Both the position numbers and the translations under genes were made by a program. The notes beneath the pieces were generated by a model. That model saw only the letters and a list, made by a program, of their open reading frames with translations. It searched no databases and had not been told where the DNA came from. From contig NZ_VIQM01000035.1 in NCBI RefSeq assembly GCF_008520265.1, forward strand, positions 1-45,652: DNA of 45,652 nt. Direction: 5' to 3'. The stretch comes from Sphingobacterium cavernae (GTDB lineage: Bacteria > Bacteroidota > Bacteroidia > Sphingobacteriales > Sphingobacteriaceae). Each line of letters opens with the position of its first letter. Positions within the stretch are counted from its first letter, which is position 1. Below, piece after piece: positions 1 through 6,881 of this stretch.

Positions 1-84
1 GAAAATATAAAAACGACTATGATCTACACTCATATCACTGACATAGACAAGCAAAAGACTCCTAGCCCTCTTGATTTTTTATAA
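1..84 (+). CDS. Tyrosine recombinase/integrase, C-terminal end only (cut by window edge)
   Basis: The frame is open from base 1 to a TAA at 82-84 and encodes 27 residues. They contain TTMIYTH, the catalytic-tyrosine box of XerC/D-type tyrosine recombinases, followed about 15 residues later by SPLDFL, a C-terminal ending common in this family. The tyrosine at bases 25-27 would be the nucleophile that forms the covalent 3'-phosphotyrosine link to DNA. The catalytic arginines and the rest of the protein lie left of the window, so completeness cannot be judged. A hairpin terminator (239-265) and the 3' end of a tRNA-Pro gene (267-288) follow within 200 bases. This is the usual layout of an integrase beside its attachment site. 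It differs in sequence from the integrase at 44043-45158. Confidence 0.7.
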   Translation, partial: ENIKTTMIYTHITDIDKQKTPSPLDFL

Positions 85-238
85 GAATAAGATGAACTTT
101 TCACGCTCTATAGAAACAAGCATTATGTTCCAATCATTCTTTAAGAAGGGTTATTCTTCTAGCTTAACTTAACTTTGCTTAGGTTATTGAATAATCAATA
201 TTCAGATATAATTTATCCGAAATGTGTCCGAAAAAAGA

Positions 239-265
239 AAAAGCCACTGATAATCAGTGGCTTTT
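239..265. terminator. Hairpin terminator between integrase tail and tRNA-Pro fragment
   Basis: A perfect 12-bp stem (239-250 with 254-265, loop taa) has A-rich and T-rich flanks on its two sides, so it can stop transcription either way. It would terminate the integrase transcript on the plus strand, and it also lies exactly where the terminator of a minus-strand tRNA-Pro would be. Confidence 0.7.
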
Positions 266-266
266 G

Positions 267-288
267 TCGGGGTGGCAGGATTCGAACT
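267..288 (-). pseudogene. tRNA-Pro 3' fragment (probable attachment site)
   Basis: Read on the minus strand, these bases match the T-loop, T-stem 3' side, acceptor 3' strand (CACCCCG) and discriminator A of bacterial tRNA-Pro, followed by CA. The match stops in the 5' side of the T-stem; the anticodon, D-arm and 5' acceptor strand are absent to the right. A break inside the T-arm is the classic footprint of a tyrosine recombinase that integrates into tRNA 3' ends. The assignment to Pro comes from the acceptor sequence, since the anticodon is gone. The integrase tail at 1-84 supports an att role. No second copy was found in the window, so element boundaries are unknown. Confidence 0.65.
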
Positions 289-380
289 TTTAATACACCT
301 TTCGCGAGTTACAGCAAAATACGATTAATGAATATTATTAAATAAACTCTTCAACATAATTTTGAATTGTATTAATATAA

Positions 381-412
381 CTACACCCAAAACTGGGTGT
401 AGTTTTGGGTGT
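381..412. repeat. Two interlocking inverted repeats
   Basis: Bases 381-389 and 394-402 form a perfect 9-bp hairpin with loop AAAC. Bases 383-393 and 402-412 form an alternative perfect 11-bp hairpin around an 8-base loop. The two share arms and cannot form together. They lie between the tRNA-Pro fragment and the decayed tRNA-Thr. A recombinase arm-site or repressor site, or a terminator remnant, would fit; the sequence does not decide. Confidence 0.7.
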
Positions 413-447
413 TAATCTTGTAAATTATTGAATTTCAAGTTGTTTTG

Positions 448-499
448 TGGAGTCGTAGGTATTTGAACCCATATTTTCTATGTTACAAAACACCTATCT
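448..499 (-). pseudogene. Decayed tRNA-Thr (TGT) remnant
   Basis: On the minus strand the order is a D-arm-like stretch, an anticodon loop TTTGTAA (anticodon TGT), a T-loop TTCAAAT and a 3' acceptor strand CGACTCC plus A and CA. The T-stem has lost the invariant C61 that pairs with G53, the anticodon stem has mismatches, and no matching 5' acceptor strand (GGAGTCG) is present upstream. It is therefore probably non-functional. It lies between the tRNA-Pro fragment and the intact tRNA-Leu on the same strand, which suggests an eroded tRNA cluster or a mobile-element tRNA. The 5' limit is approximate. Confidence 0.45.
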
Positions 500-564
500 A
501 TAATTTAGTTTTTTCAAATAATATCTCGCAAACTTTTACACTTTCTTTACACCTTATAAAAAAC

Positions 565-600
565 AAAACCCTTGAATAACAATGTGTTATCAAGGGTTTG
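565..600 (-). terminator. Terminator of the tRNA-Gly/tRNA-Leu operon
   Basis: The arms 566-575 and 590-599 pair over 10 bp, with a further TAAC/GTTA extension inside. On the minus strand the hairpin is followed by T-rich sequence. It begins four bases beyond the 3' end of tRNA-Leu, as expected for the end of the tRNA transcript. Confidence 0.7.
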
Positions 601-603
601 AAG

Positions 604-688
604 TACCTAGGGCGGGAATCGAACCCGCACTCCTTTAACAGGAACAGGATTTTAAGTCCTGCGTGTCTACCAGTTCCACCACCTAGGC
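604..688 (-). tRNA. tRNA-Leu (TAA)
   Basis: The minus strand folds into an 85-nt cloverleaf with a seven-pair acceptor stem (GCCTAGG with CCTAGGT, one G-U pair), discriminator A, anticodon loop CTTAAAA giving anticodon TAA, a long variable arm typical of leucine tRNAs, and a T-loop GTTCGATTC. No CCA is encoded. It is co-transcribed with tRNA-Gly, nine bases upstream. Confidence 0.95.
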
Positions 689-697
689 AACTCTGGG

Positions 698-770
698 AGC
701 GAAAGACGAGATTCGAACTCGCGACCCCAACCTTGGCAAGGTTGTGCTCTACCAACTGAGCTACTTTCGC
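698..770 (-). tRNA. tRNA-Gly (GCC)
   Basis: The minus strand folds into a 73-nt cloverleaf with acceptor GCGAAAG/CTTTCGC, D-arm TAGCTCAGTTGGTAGAGC, anticodon loop TTGCCAA (GCC), T-loop GTTCGAATC and discriminator T, which is normal for glycine. It is the first gene of the two-tRNA operon; a consensus promoter lies about 50 bases upstream. Confidence 0.95.
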
Positions 771-1295
771 TTTTTTAAGTCTTTCAATTCTGTTTCGAAC
801 ATCGCGTCCTTCCCGATTTGATGATGCAAATATAGAGCTATAATCCATTTCTTCAAAATTTTTTTCAAAATAAAAGCGCTTTTTTCTGCATAAAAGCTCC
901 ATTTGTTTGATAATCAGTGATAATAATTTTAGGACAGGTAATAAAAATTGTAAATCTGAGTTTTGAGTAGAATTATTTTTAGAATTTATCTTGTAAAATT
1001 GTTTTTGATTATATTTTCAATTCTTTTGTTGTTTTATTTTGGTTAATTATGTGTTTAAAATCAATAAAATGAATAATTGTTAAGGTTTTTAATTAGTTTT
1101 TTATTTAAAAATTGCAATTTTTCTTGTTTTGTATTTAAATATTTCCATTATTTGTCTTGTAATTTTATTGAAAAATAAAAATCGCAATATATTTTATGTA
1201 AATAATGTAATTTTTAATGTGGTTTTTGTTGAATATGGAATTATTTTTATTCAAAATAATTAATTAACCTATTAACACAAATTAAAAACAAGTTT
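771..1295. other. Long AT-rich gene-free region upstream of the porin
   Basis: Apart from the minus-strand tRNA promoter at 827-857, I see no gene here. Bases 930-1290 are extremely AT-rich with long A and T runs and no convincing ORF, tRNA or hairpin. The stretch probably holds the promoter and leader of the beta-barrel gene at 1296, but I could not place a consensus -7/-33 pair with confidence. Confidence 0.5.
827..857 (-). promoter_or_regulatory. Bacteroidota-type promoter of the tRNA-Gly/tRNA-Leu operon
   Basis: Read on the minus strand, TTTG (857-854) is followed after 19 bases by TATATTTG (834-827). This matches the Bacteroidota primary-sigma consensus TTTG and TAnnTTTG. Transcription would start near base 820, about 50 bases before the mature tRNA-Gly. 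Confidence 0.7.
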
Positions 1296-2336
1296 ATGAG
1301 AAAAAAATCTTTACTATTGTCGTTATTTATGATGGGTGCATTCGCTTATGCGCAAGAAAATACTAGTGGAATTGAAATTTCTGGGTCTGCTGATGCTTAT
1401 TACAAATATGATTTTGCAAAAGGTGAAAATATCGGAACATATTTTGCTAACGATCATAATTCTATTTCTTTTGGAATGATAAGTTTAGGCTTAAAGAAAT
1501 CAACTGGTAAAGCTTCATTTGTAGGCGAATTATCTTTTGGTCCTCGTGGACAATACCAATCACTTTTAAACGGAGATGGAGAAAGTGCTAATGAAAGCAA
1601 TACATTTCATATTCAAAATCTCTATATGGATTATGCTTTCACAGAAAAATTTTCAATGACAGCAGGTTTTATGGGAACATTCATTGGATATGAAGTAATT
1701 TCGCCAGCTGCAAATTTTCACTATAGTACTTCATATTTATTCGGAGCTGGACCATTTCAAAATGCAGGTATTAAAGGTACGTATGCGTTCTCTGACAAAG
1801 TGTCTTTAATGGCTGGATTGTTTAATGATTGGAATGAATATAAAGATTTAAACGGTGTCTCGCATTTTGGTGCCCAATTGAGTTTAGCTCCAGTGGATGG
1901 ATTAAGTGTATATGCTAATTTCTTAACTGGTTCCTCTGCAGGAGGAAAAGATGAATATTCCTCTGGTACTATTTATGATTTAGTGGCTAGTTATGATTTT
2001 ACAGAAAAATTCTCGTTAGGTCTTAATGCTGCTGATTATTCATTCAAGACAGATGGAGGGTATCAAGGAGTTGCATTGTATCCTAAATATAGTATTACTG
2101 AAAATGTTCAAATAGGCGCGAGAGGTGAATACTTTAAATTTAAAGATGTGGGGGCGGTTGATGGAGCATCAGTAACCTCATTGACATTGTCAGGAAAATT
2201 AACTCATGGAGGATTGTCTTTGATTCCTGAGTTCAGATTTGATTCGGATGATTCAAAACCTTTCTTGAAAAGCGATTTCACTACAGCAACAAAATCTGCT
2301 TCACAAGTATCATTAGCATTGGTATATGCTTTCTAA
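1296..2336 (+). CDS. Outer-membrane beta-barrel protein (BBP2/OmpL-like porin family)
   Basis: The protein has 346 residues. The first 19 form a signal peptide (basic MRKK, hydrophobic core, AYAQ cleavage site). The rest alternates polar and hydrophobic residues in repeated strands rich in Gly, Phe and Tyr, and it ends with LALVYAF, a C-terminal aromatic beta-signal for outer-membrane assembly. The pattern fits the 'putative beta-barrel porin-2' family, whose members are thought to be outer-membrane channels. The substrate is unknown. No transporter gene is adjacent and it looks monocistronic, with a 12-bp-stem terminator after it and a long AT-rich leader before it. The family call is by recognition of strand pattern and motifs; another outer-membrane barrel family is possible. 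Confidence 0.7.
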   Translation: MRKKSLLLSLFMMGAFAYAQENTSGIEISGSADAYYKYDFAKGENIGTYFANDHNSISFGMISLGLKKSTGKASFVGELSFGPRGQYQSLLNGDGESANESNTFHIQNLYMDYAFTEKFSMTAGFMGTFIGYEVISPAANFHYSTSYLFGAGPFQNAGIKGTYAFSDKVSLMAGLFNDWNEYKDLNGVSHFGAQLSLAPVDGLSVYANFLTGSSAGGKDEYSSGTIYDLVASYDFTEKFSLGLNAADYSFKTDGGYQGVALYPKYSITENVQIGARGEYFKFKDVGAVDGASVTSLTLSGKLTHGGLSLIPEFRFDSDDSKPFLKSDFTTATKSASQVSLALVYAF

Positions 2337-2376
2337 ACAGAGTTCTACAATTTGTCAAATTGGTTTATAAATGGTA

Positions 2377-2405
2377 AAGGGGATTTTGCTCATCAAAATC
2401 CCCTT
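2377..2405. terminator. Bidirectional terminator between convergent genes
   Basis: A 12-bp stem (2377-2388 with 2394-2405, loop ctcat) lies between the plus-strand porin and the minus-strand gene ending at 2415. T-rich sequence on both sides lets it serve both transcripts. Confidence 0.75.
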
Positions 2406-2414
2406 ATTCTTTCG

Positions 2415-2831
2415 TTATTCAGCTGCTTTTTTCAAATTTTCTAATTCTTTGCGAAGAGCTATAATCTCGGCTTGTTGTTCTTTGATGGCAGCTACTAAAA
2501 CAGGAATTAAGTTTTCGTTGTTTACTTCGTCATATTTCATTGCTTTAGTCGCATTTTTACCAGTTTTATAAATTTTGGATTGCGTCTTAACAACTTCTGG
2601 TGACGCATTTTCTGTAGTAAAACCAAACTGTTTTGTTTTCGGTAATTCGAATGCTTTATATTTATCCGTATTGTAATTAAATGTTACGGGCTCTATACTG
2701 TTTAAAACAGCAAATGGTTTAGAAATCGTTTGAACATTTACTTTTAATTCTTTCTCGTTTATTTGTTGAGCACTTGCTGTGTTAGCGATACCCAAAATAG
2801 CACTTATAATGACGATAGTTTTGATAGTCAT
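2415..2831 (-). CDS. Small secreted protein with a reduced tail-fiber/endosialidase-chaperone (S74-like) domain
   Basis: The protein has 138 residues. Residues 1-21 are a signal peptide ending in ASAQ. The body follows the order seen in the intramolecular chaperone domain of tail-fiber and autotransporter-like proteins (Peptidase S74 type): an L-N-x-I-x-P-V-x-F-N-Y strand, a K-Q-F-G-F-T segment, a P-E-V-V segment, then a Y-D-E-V-N-N-E-N-L-I-P-V-L-V-A-A-I-K-E-Q-Q helix and a coiled coil to the end. In large proteins this domain trims itself off after trimerisation. Here it stands almost alone behind a signal peptide, which is common in Bacteroidota but of unknown role. The catalytic Ser-Lys pair is not obvious, so autoproteolysis should not be assumed. 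Confidence 0.55.
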   Translation of the reverse strand: MTIKTIVIISAILGIANTASAQQINEKELKVNVQTISKPFAVLNSIEPVTFNYNTDKYKAFELPKTKQFGFTTENASPEVVKTQSKIYKTGKNATKAMKYDEVNNENLIPVLVAAIKEQQAEIIALRKELENLKKAAE

Positions 2832-2883
2832 AGTTATATGATTTTAAATGAAAATTTGTATTAATAAATAAAAGATATAGTTT

Positions 2884-3183
2884 TTACGCTATACTATTTG
2901 GAGGCGGGTAATGCAAATGAAAATGTCGGAAAGGAAGCATTTTTTTGGGATCAAAAAAATCCAGTTTGCGACTATTTGAACTAAAGAAAAAACCAATGTG
3001 TGACTGAAAAAAGACTTCTATCTCGTATAATTTTTCAACCTCTTTCGTTTCCTTTTCTCCAACAAAATGCTCTAAAAATTCAATTTCGTGGGAAACGGCA
3101 TGCAGCAAAGTAGAAGATGTCTTGTAAGCCAAACAAGTCAATAGAATAATTGAAAGTATATACTGAACAAGTCTTATGCGCAT
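2884..3183 (-). CDS. Hypothetical single-span membrane or secreted protein
   Basis: The protein has 99 residues. It starts with a hydrophobic segment at about residues 7-22, which may be a signal anchor or an uncleaved signal peptide. A mixed-charge region rich in Glu, Lys and Phe follows, then a histidine-containing tail (RHFHLHY) and PPPNS near the C-terminus. I do not recognise the family. The histidines might bind metal, but no metal-transport gene is adjacent. It lies 52 bases upstream of the S74-like gene on the same strand and may be co-transcribed with it. The ORF is supported by its length, start and hydrophobic N-terminus. Confidence 0.5.
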   Translation of the reverse strand: MRIRLVQYILSIILLTCLAYKTSSTLLHAVSHEIEFLEHFVGEKETKEVEKLYEIEVFFQSHIGFFFSSNSRKLDFFDPKKMLPFRHFHLHYPPPNSIA

Positions 3184-3293
3184 GTAGAGCTGTCTAATCT
3201 TTTGATATAATATGAATTATTCCGTAAAAATAAATAAATCTTAGTTTCAACAAAATATTAATTCTGTTACATTTTTGTCATTTAACAAAAATA

Positions 3294-3770
3294 CTAATCT
3301 TTCAATCTTTGAAAAATTAAATCACTCTCGTAGCCTTTCGATTGAATATAGCGCACCAATTTGGCTTTATCTGTGTATGATAATCTTTGGATATCATCAC
3401 CTGCTTTCTTTTTGATAAGATGATCAAGCTTCTCAATATATTCATCATGATCGATTTCTTTTAGTGCGATTTTAATCAATGGTGGCGTAATTCTTTTTGA
3501 TTTAAGGTGTTGTATAATTTTAACTCTTCCCCAATCTTTCATTCGAAATTTACCGCGCACATAAGCTCTAGCGAAACGTTCCTCATTTAAAAAATTCTCA
3601 GAAATTAAATTTGCAATAATATTTTCTACATCATTCTCATATAGACCCATTTCATATAATTTGTCACGAACTTCTTGTTGCGCGCGCTCCTGATACGCAC
3701 AATAACTTTCCATCTTTAATTTTGCCTGATGGGGAGTATATTTCTTTTTATTTCTTTCGAAATCTTCCAT
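3294..3770 (-). CDS. recX: Regulatory protein RecX
   Basis: The 158-residue protein is the normal size for RecX and is predicted to be all alpha-helical, as three tandem three-helix repeats. Conserved stretches include ERAQQEVRDKL near residue 30, LISENFLNEERFARAYVRGKFR near 55-75 and the W-G-R-V-K-I-I-Q-H-L-K region at 79-90. RecX binds RecA filaments and limits their growth, tempering recombination and the SOS response. In many bacteria it follows recA; here recA is not nearby and the gene is divergent from murF-alr with 69 bases between the chosen starts. Confidence 0.9.
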   Translation of the reverse strand: MEDFERNKKKYTPHQAKLKMESYCAYQERAQQEVRDKLYEMGLYENDVENIIANLISENFLNEERFARAYVRGKFRMKDWGRVKIIQHLKSKRITPPLIKIALKEIDHDEYIEKLDHLIKKKAGDDIQRLSYTDKAKLVRYIQSKGYESDLIFQRLKD

Positions 3771-3839
3771 AGTACAAATCTTGAAAAAATAGAAGACATA
3801 TTAAAAAATTATGGTCAAATTTGTATTAACAACAAAGCT

Positions 3840-6272
3840 ATGTACGTAATATCTGATTTCCTCGAAAGTTTAAAATTATTAAAAAAGACGCTTCCAAATC
3901 CAGATTTGACATTTGATAAGCTGGCGTACGATACACGTAAAATACGTACAGGAGAACAAAGTGTGTTTTTTGCCTTGAAGGGTCATCAAGATGGACATAA
4001 ATATATAAAAGATGCCTATGAGAAAGGCATTCGAAATTTTGTTGTTTCCGATTTAAATCTGAATATTAATTCTTATTCTGATGCGAATTTTATTTGGGTA
4101 GAAGATACGTTGCGCGCTTTGCAAGCCATGGCTACACGGCATCGGAATACACTTAATATACCGATTGTTGGTATTACCGGAACTAATGGCAAAACTATAG
4201 TAAAGGATTGGTTGGTGCAACTTCTCAAGTATGATGAAAAAGTGTATCAAAGTCCCAAAAGCTATAATTCCCAGCTTGGTGTGGCGTTGTCTCTATGGAA
4301 TTTATCGAATGATTTTGAATTGGCTTTTATTGAGGCAGGAATAAGTAAGCGCGATGAAATGCACTATTTGCAGAAAATGATTCAGCCAAATTGGGGAATT
4401 TTCACCTCATTGGGAACAGCGCATAGTGAAGGTTTTTCTTCGAAAGATGAAAAATTGCAAGAGAAATGGAAGTTGTTTACTCACGCTGAAAAAATTATTG
4501 CGCCTTCTGCACAACTTTCTGAGGAGTTTTTATCCGAATCGCGCGTAGTTAGTTGGGGAAATTTACCGACAGATAAGCTACAAGTAAAATCAATATTAAA
4601 TTTAAATTTGACTTCTCAACTGTCGCTCGCCTACAAGCATTTGGAATTTCAAATTGAAATTCCATTTACGGACAAAGCTTCAATTGATAATGCGCTTACT
4701 TGCGTACTGTTCATGCTAGAGATGGGATATGACGTTAATGTAATCCAGGAGAGAATGCGCACATTAAAGTCTTTGGATATGCGTCTAAAGCTTAAGAAGG
4801 GAAAGAACCACAGTAGTATTATTGACGATACATATTCAAATGATTTAGCTTCACTCAATATTGCTTTGGATTTTTTGAATCAACAAAATCAATTTGAAAG
4901 AAAGATGTTGGTTTTAAGTGATTTTGAGGGTGAGGAGTGGACCGAAAAATTTCAGACTAAATTACAGAATTTACTTAGTTCAGTCTCTTTGGAAGAAATT
5001 GTTTTGATTGGTAATCGATTTAAATCATTTGTTCCAACTTCGAAAGCAAACATTCACTATTTTGATCATACCGAAGAATTATTGGCAAATTTGTCGCAAT
5101 TGGACTTTTCGAATGCAGTCATTTTAATTAAAGGGGCACGAAAATTTAAATTAGAATCACTAAGTCGTCGGTTAACAGAAAAATCGCACGAAACAGTTTT
5201 GCAAATTAATTTGAAAGCGTTGGAGCATAATCTTAAGGAATACCGTTCTAAAATAGATTCTTCTGTGAAAATGATGGCAATGGTTAAGGCTTTCTCATAT
5301 GGCAGTGGTTCGTTTGAGGTCGCGAATGTATTGCAATTTAATAATGTGGATTATTTGACTGTAGCATTTGTAGATGAAGGTAGTGAATTGCGACGTGCAG
5401 GAGTCAAATTGCCCATAATGGTTCTAAGTCCACATGAAAGTGCATTCGATGATATTATTCAATATAATATTGAACCTGAGATATATTCCTTGCGAATACT
5501 TAAAGCATTTGTTGAATATTTAAGAGATCAGAATATACAGAATTATCCGATACATTTGAAATTGGATACTGGCATGCACAGACTTGGATTTATGGAAAGC
5601 GAAATCGATGATTTACTTGATATTTTAATATATCATAAAGAGGTGAAAGTTGTATCTGTTTTCTCTCATTTGGTAGGAGCAGGATCTAAAGATTTGATTG
5701 ATTTCACAGCAAATCAAATTACTGTTTATAATACTATAGTCAATAAAATCAAAAATGCCTTGCGCTGTGATTTTATTCGACATATTTGCAATACTTCGGG
5801 TATCACTCAGCATCCAGAAGCCCATATGGATATGGTTCGTTTAGGAATAGGTCTTTATGGTTATGACATGAGTTCACAAGATTTGGATTTGGAAGAAGTT
5901 GGAATATTGAAAACTACAATAACTCAAATCAAACATATTCCAAAAACAGAGACCGTCGGCTACGATAGAAAAGGTGTTTTGACGCGAGATTCCATTATTG
6001 CTACTGTGAAAATTGGCTATGCCGATGGTTATAATAGACGCTTTGGAAAAGGAGTCGGAGAAATGCTAGTGAATGGTCAAATGGTTCGGACGGTAGGTAA
6101 TATTTGTATGGATATGTGTATGCTTGATGTGACTGATGTATATGCAAAAGAGGGAGACGAAGTAATTGTATTTCCAGATGTGTCTGAGGCATCTCGACGA
6201 ATTGGTACTATTCCATATGAATTGCTAACGGGCATTTCGGCTCGTGTCAAACGGGTTTATTATTACGAATAA
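3840..6272 (+). CDS. murF-alr: Bifunctional UDP-MurNAc-tripeptide:D-Ala-D-Ala ligase / alanine racemase (MurF-Alr fusion)
   Basis: The protein has 810 residues from the chosen ATG. Residues 1-450 are a Mur ligase: N-terminal substrate domain, ATP P-loop GTNGKT at 114-119, and a C-terminal domain with IDDTYSND and KGARKFKLE. Residues 455-810 are a fold-III PLP alanine racemase with the cofactor lysine in AMVKAFSYGSG (Lys483) and the second-half motifs VGYDRKG, KIGYADGYNRRFG and GNICMDMCMLDV. One half makes D-alanine and the other adds D-Ala-D-Ala to the peptidoglycan precursor in the cytoplasm. The fusion is well known in Bacteroidota. The frame is open upstream to 3729, but that would overlap the divergent recX, and the start at 3840 gives the usual family length. 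It heads a tight operon with the next two genes. Confidence 0.93.
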   Translation: MYVISDFLESLKLLKKTLPNPDLTFDKLAYDTRKIRTGEQSVFFALKGHQDGHKYIKDAYEKGIRNFVVSDLNLNINSYSDANFIWVEDTLRALQAMATRHRNTLNIPIVGITGTNGKTIVKDWLVQLLKYDEKVYQSPKSYNSQLGVALSLWNLSNDFELAFIEAGISKRDEMHYLQKMIQPNWGIFTSLGTAHSEGFSSKDEKLQEKWKLFTHAEKIIAPSAQLSEEFLSESRVVSWGNLPTDKLQVKSILNLNLTSQLSLAYKHLEFQIEIPFTDKASIDNALTCVLFMLEMGYDVNVIQERMRTLKSLDMRLKLKKGKNHSSIIDDTYSNDLASLNIALDFLNQQNQFERKMLVLSDFEGEEWTEKFQTKLQNLLSSVSLEEIVLIGNRFKSFVPTSKANIHYFDHTEELLANLSQLDFSNAVILIKGARKFKLESLSRRLTEKSHETVLQINLKALEHNLKEYRSKIDSSVKMMAMVKAFSYGSGSFEVANVLQFNNVDYLTVAFVDEGSELRRAGVKLPIMVLSPHESAFDDIIQYNIEPEIYSLRILKAFVEYLRDQNIQNYPIHLKLDTGMHRLGFMESEIDDLLDILIYHKEVKVVSVFSHLVGAGSKDLIDFTANQITVYNTIVNKIKNALRCDFIRHICNTSGITQHPEAHMDMVRLGIGLYGYDMSSQDLDLEEVGILKTTITQIKHIPKTETVGYDRKGVLTRDSIIATVKIGYADGYNRRFGKGVGEMLVNGQMVRTVGNICMDMCMLDVTDVYAKEGDEVIVFPDVSEASRRIGTIPYELLTGISARVKRVYYYE

Positions 6273-6283
6273 TCTAAATTAAT

Positions 6284-6880
6284 ATGTTTAAGAAGTTGTT
6301 TCAAAGGGTTTTATATTATCTAATTAAAGGTATACTTTTTGTTGTGCCTGTTGCTGGTGCTGTATTTCTTATTATTTGGATTTTCGCTTCACTCGATAAT
6401 GCACTTAATATTTCGCAGCATTTTCTGGAAGATGAAAATGGGCATCCGTTATACATTCCTGGAGGAGGTTTATTAATGGTAATTTGTATTCTAATATTGG
6501 TTGGTTTTATATTTACCACTTTCGTAACTGAGCCTATCCGTAATTGGCTAAGTCGTACAGTAAATAGAATTCCATTATTTAATACACTATATTCTTCGAT
6601 TAAGGATTTTACCGAGGCTTTTGTTGGTGATGCTAAAAAATTCAACGAACCTGTATTAGTAAAAGTGAATGATATGGGTTTAAAAAAAATTGGTTTTTTA
6701 ACGCAACGAGACTTAGCGAAAATTGGTTTGGAAGGTGAAGTAATTGTTTACTTTCCGTTTTCTTATTCACTAGCAGGACAGGTTGTTGTGGTGGAAAGCA
6801 AATATGTATCAAAATTAAATATGTCTGCTACAGATGCGATGAAATTGGTTGTGTCGGGAGGTGTGTCAGGCTTAGAATAA
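6284..6880 (+). CDS. DUF502 family membrane protein
   Basis: The protein has 198 residues. Two transmembrane segments are visible, at about 12-34 and 56-80, separated by a short extracytoplasmic loop. A conserved NRIPLFNTLYSSIKDFTEAF stretch follows, then a C-terminal beta-rich domain with YFPFSYSLAGQVVVVE. This is the layout of the DUF502 family, widespread inner-membrane proteins of unknown function in bacteria and plant plastids. It starts 11 bases after murF-alr and is followed after one base by the next ORF, so all three are probably translated from one mRNA. A link to the cell envelope is suggested by the neighbours only. Confidence 0.85.
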   Translation: MFKKLFQRVLYYLIKGILFVVPVAGAVFLIIWIFASLDNALNISQHFLEDENGHPLYIPGGGLLMVICILILVGFIFTTFVTEPIRNWLSRTVNRIPLFNTLYSSIKDFTEAFVGDAKKFNEPVLVKVNDMGLKKIGFLTQRDLAKIGLEGEVIVYFPFSYSLAGQVVVVESKYVSKLNMSATDAMKLVVSGGVSGLE

Positions 6881-6881
6881 C

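Noticed and set aside
498..902. 134-residue minus-strand ORF
   Set aside because: It runs through tRNA-Leu, tRNA-Gly, their terminator and promoter; it is open by chance.
2371..2571. 66-residue plus-strand ORF
   Set aside because: It covers the porin terminator and lies opposite the S74-like gene, which has a signal peptide and family motifs.
3729..3839. Upstream extension of murF-alr
   Set aside because: It would overlap the divergent recX coding region and add residues not seen in MurF; the ATG at 3840 fits.
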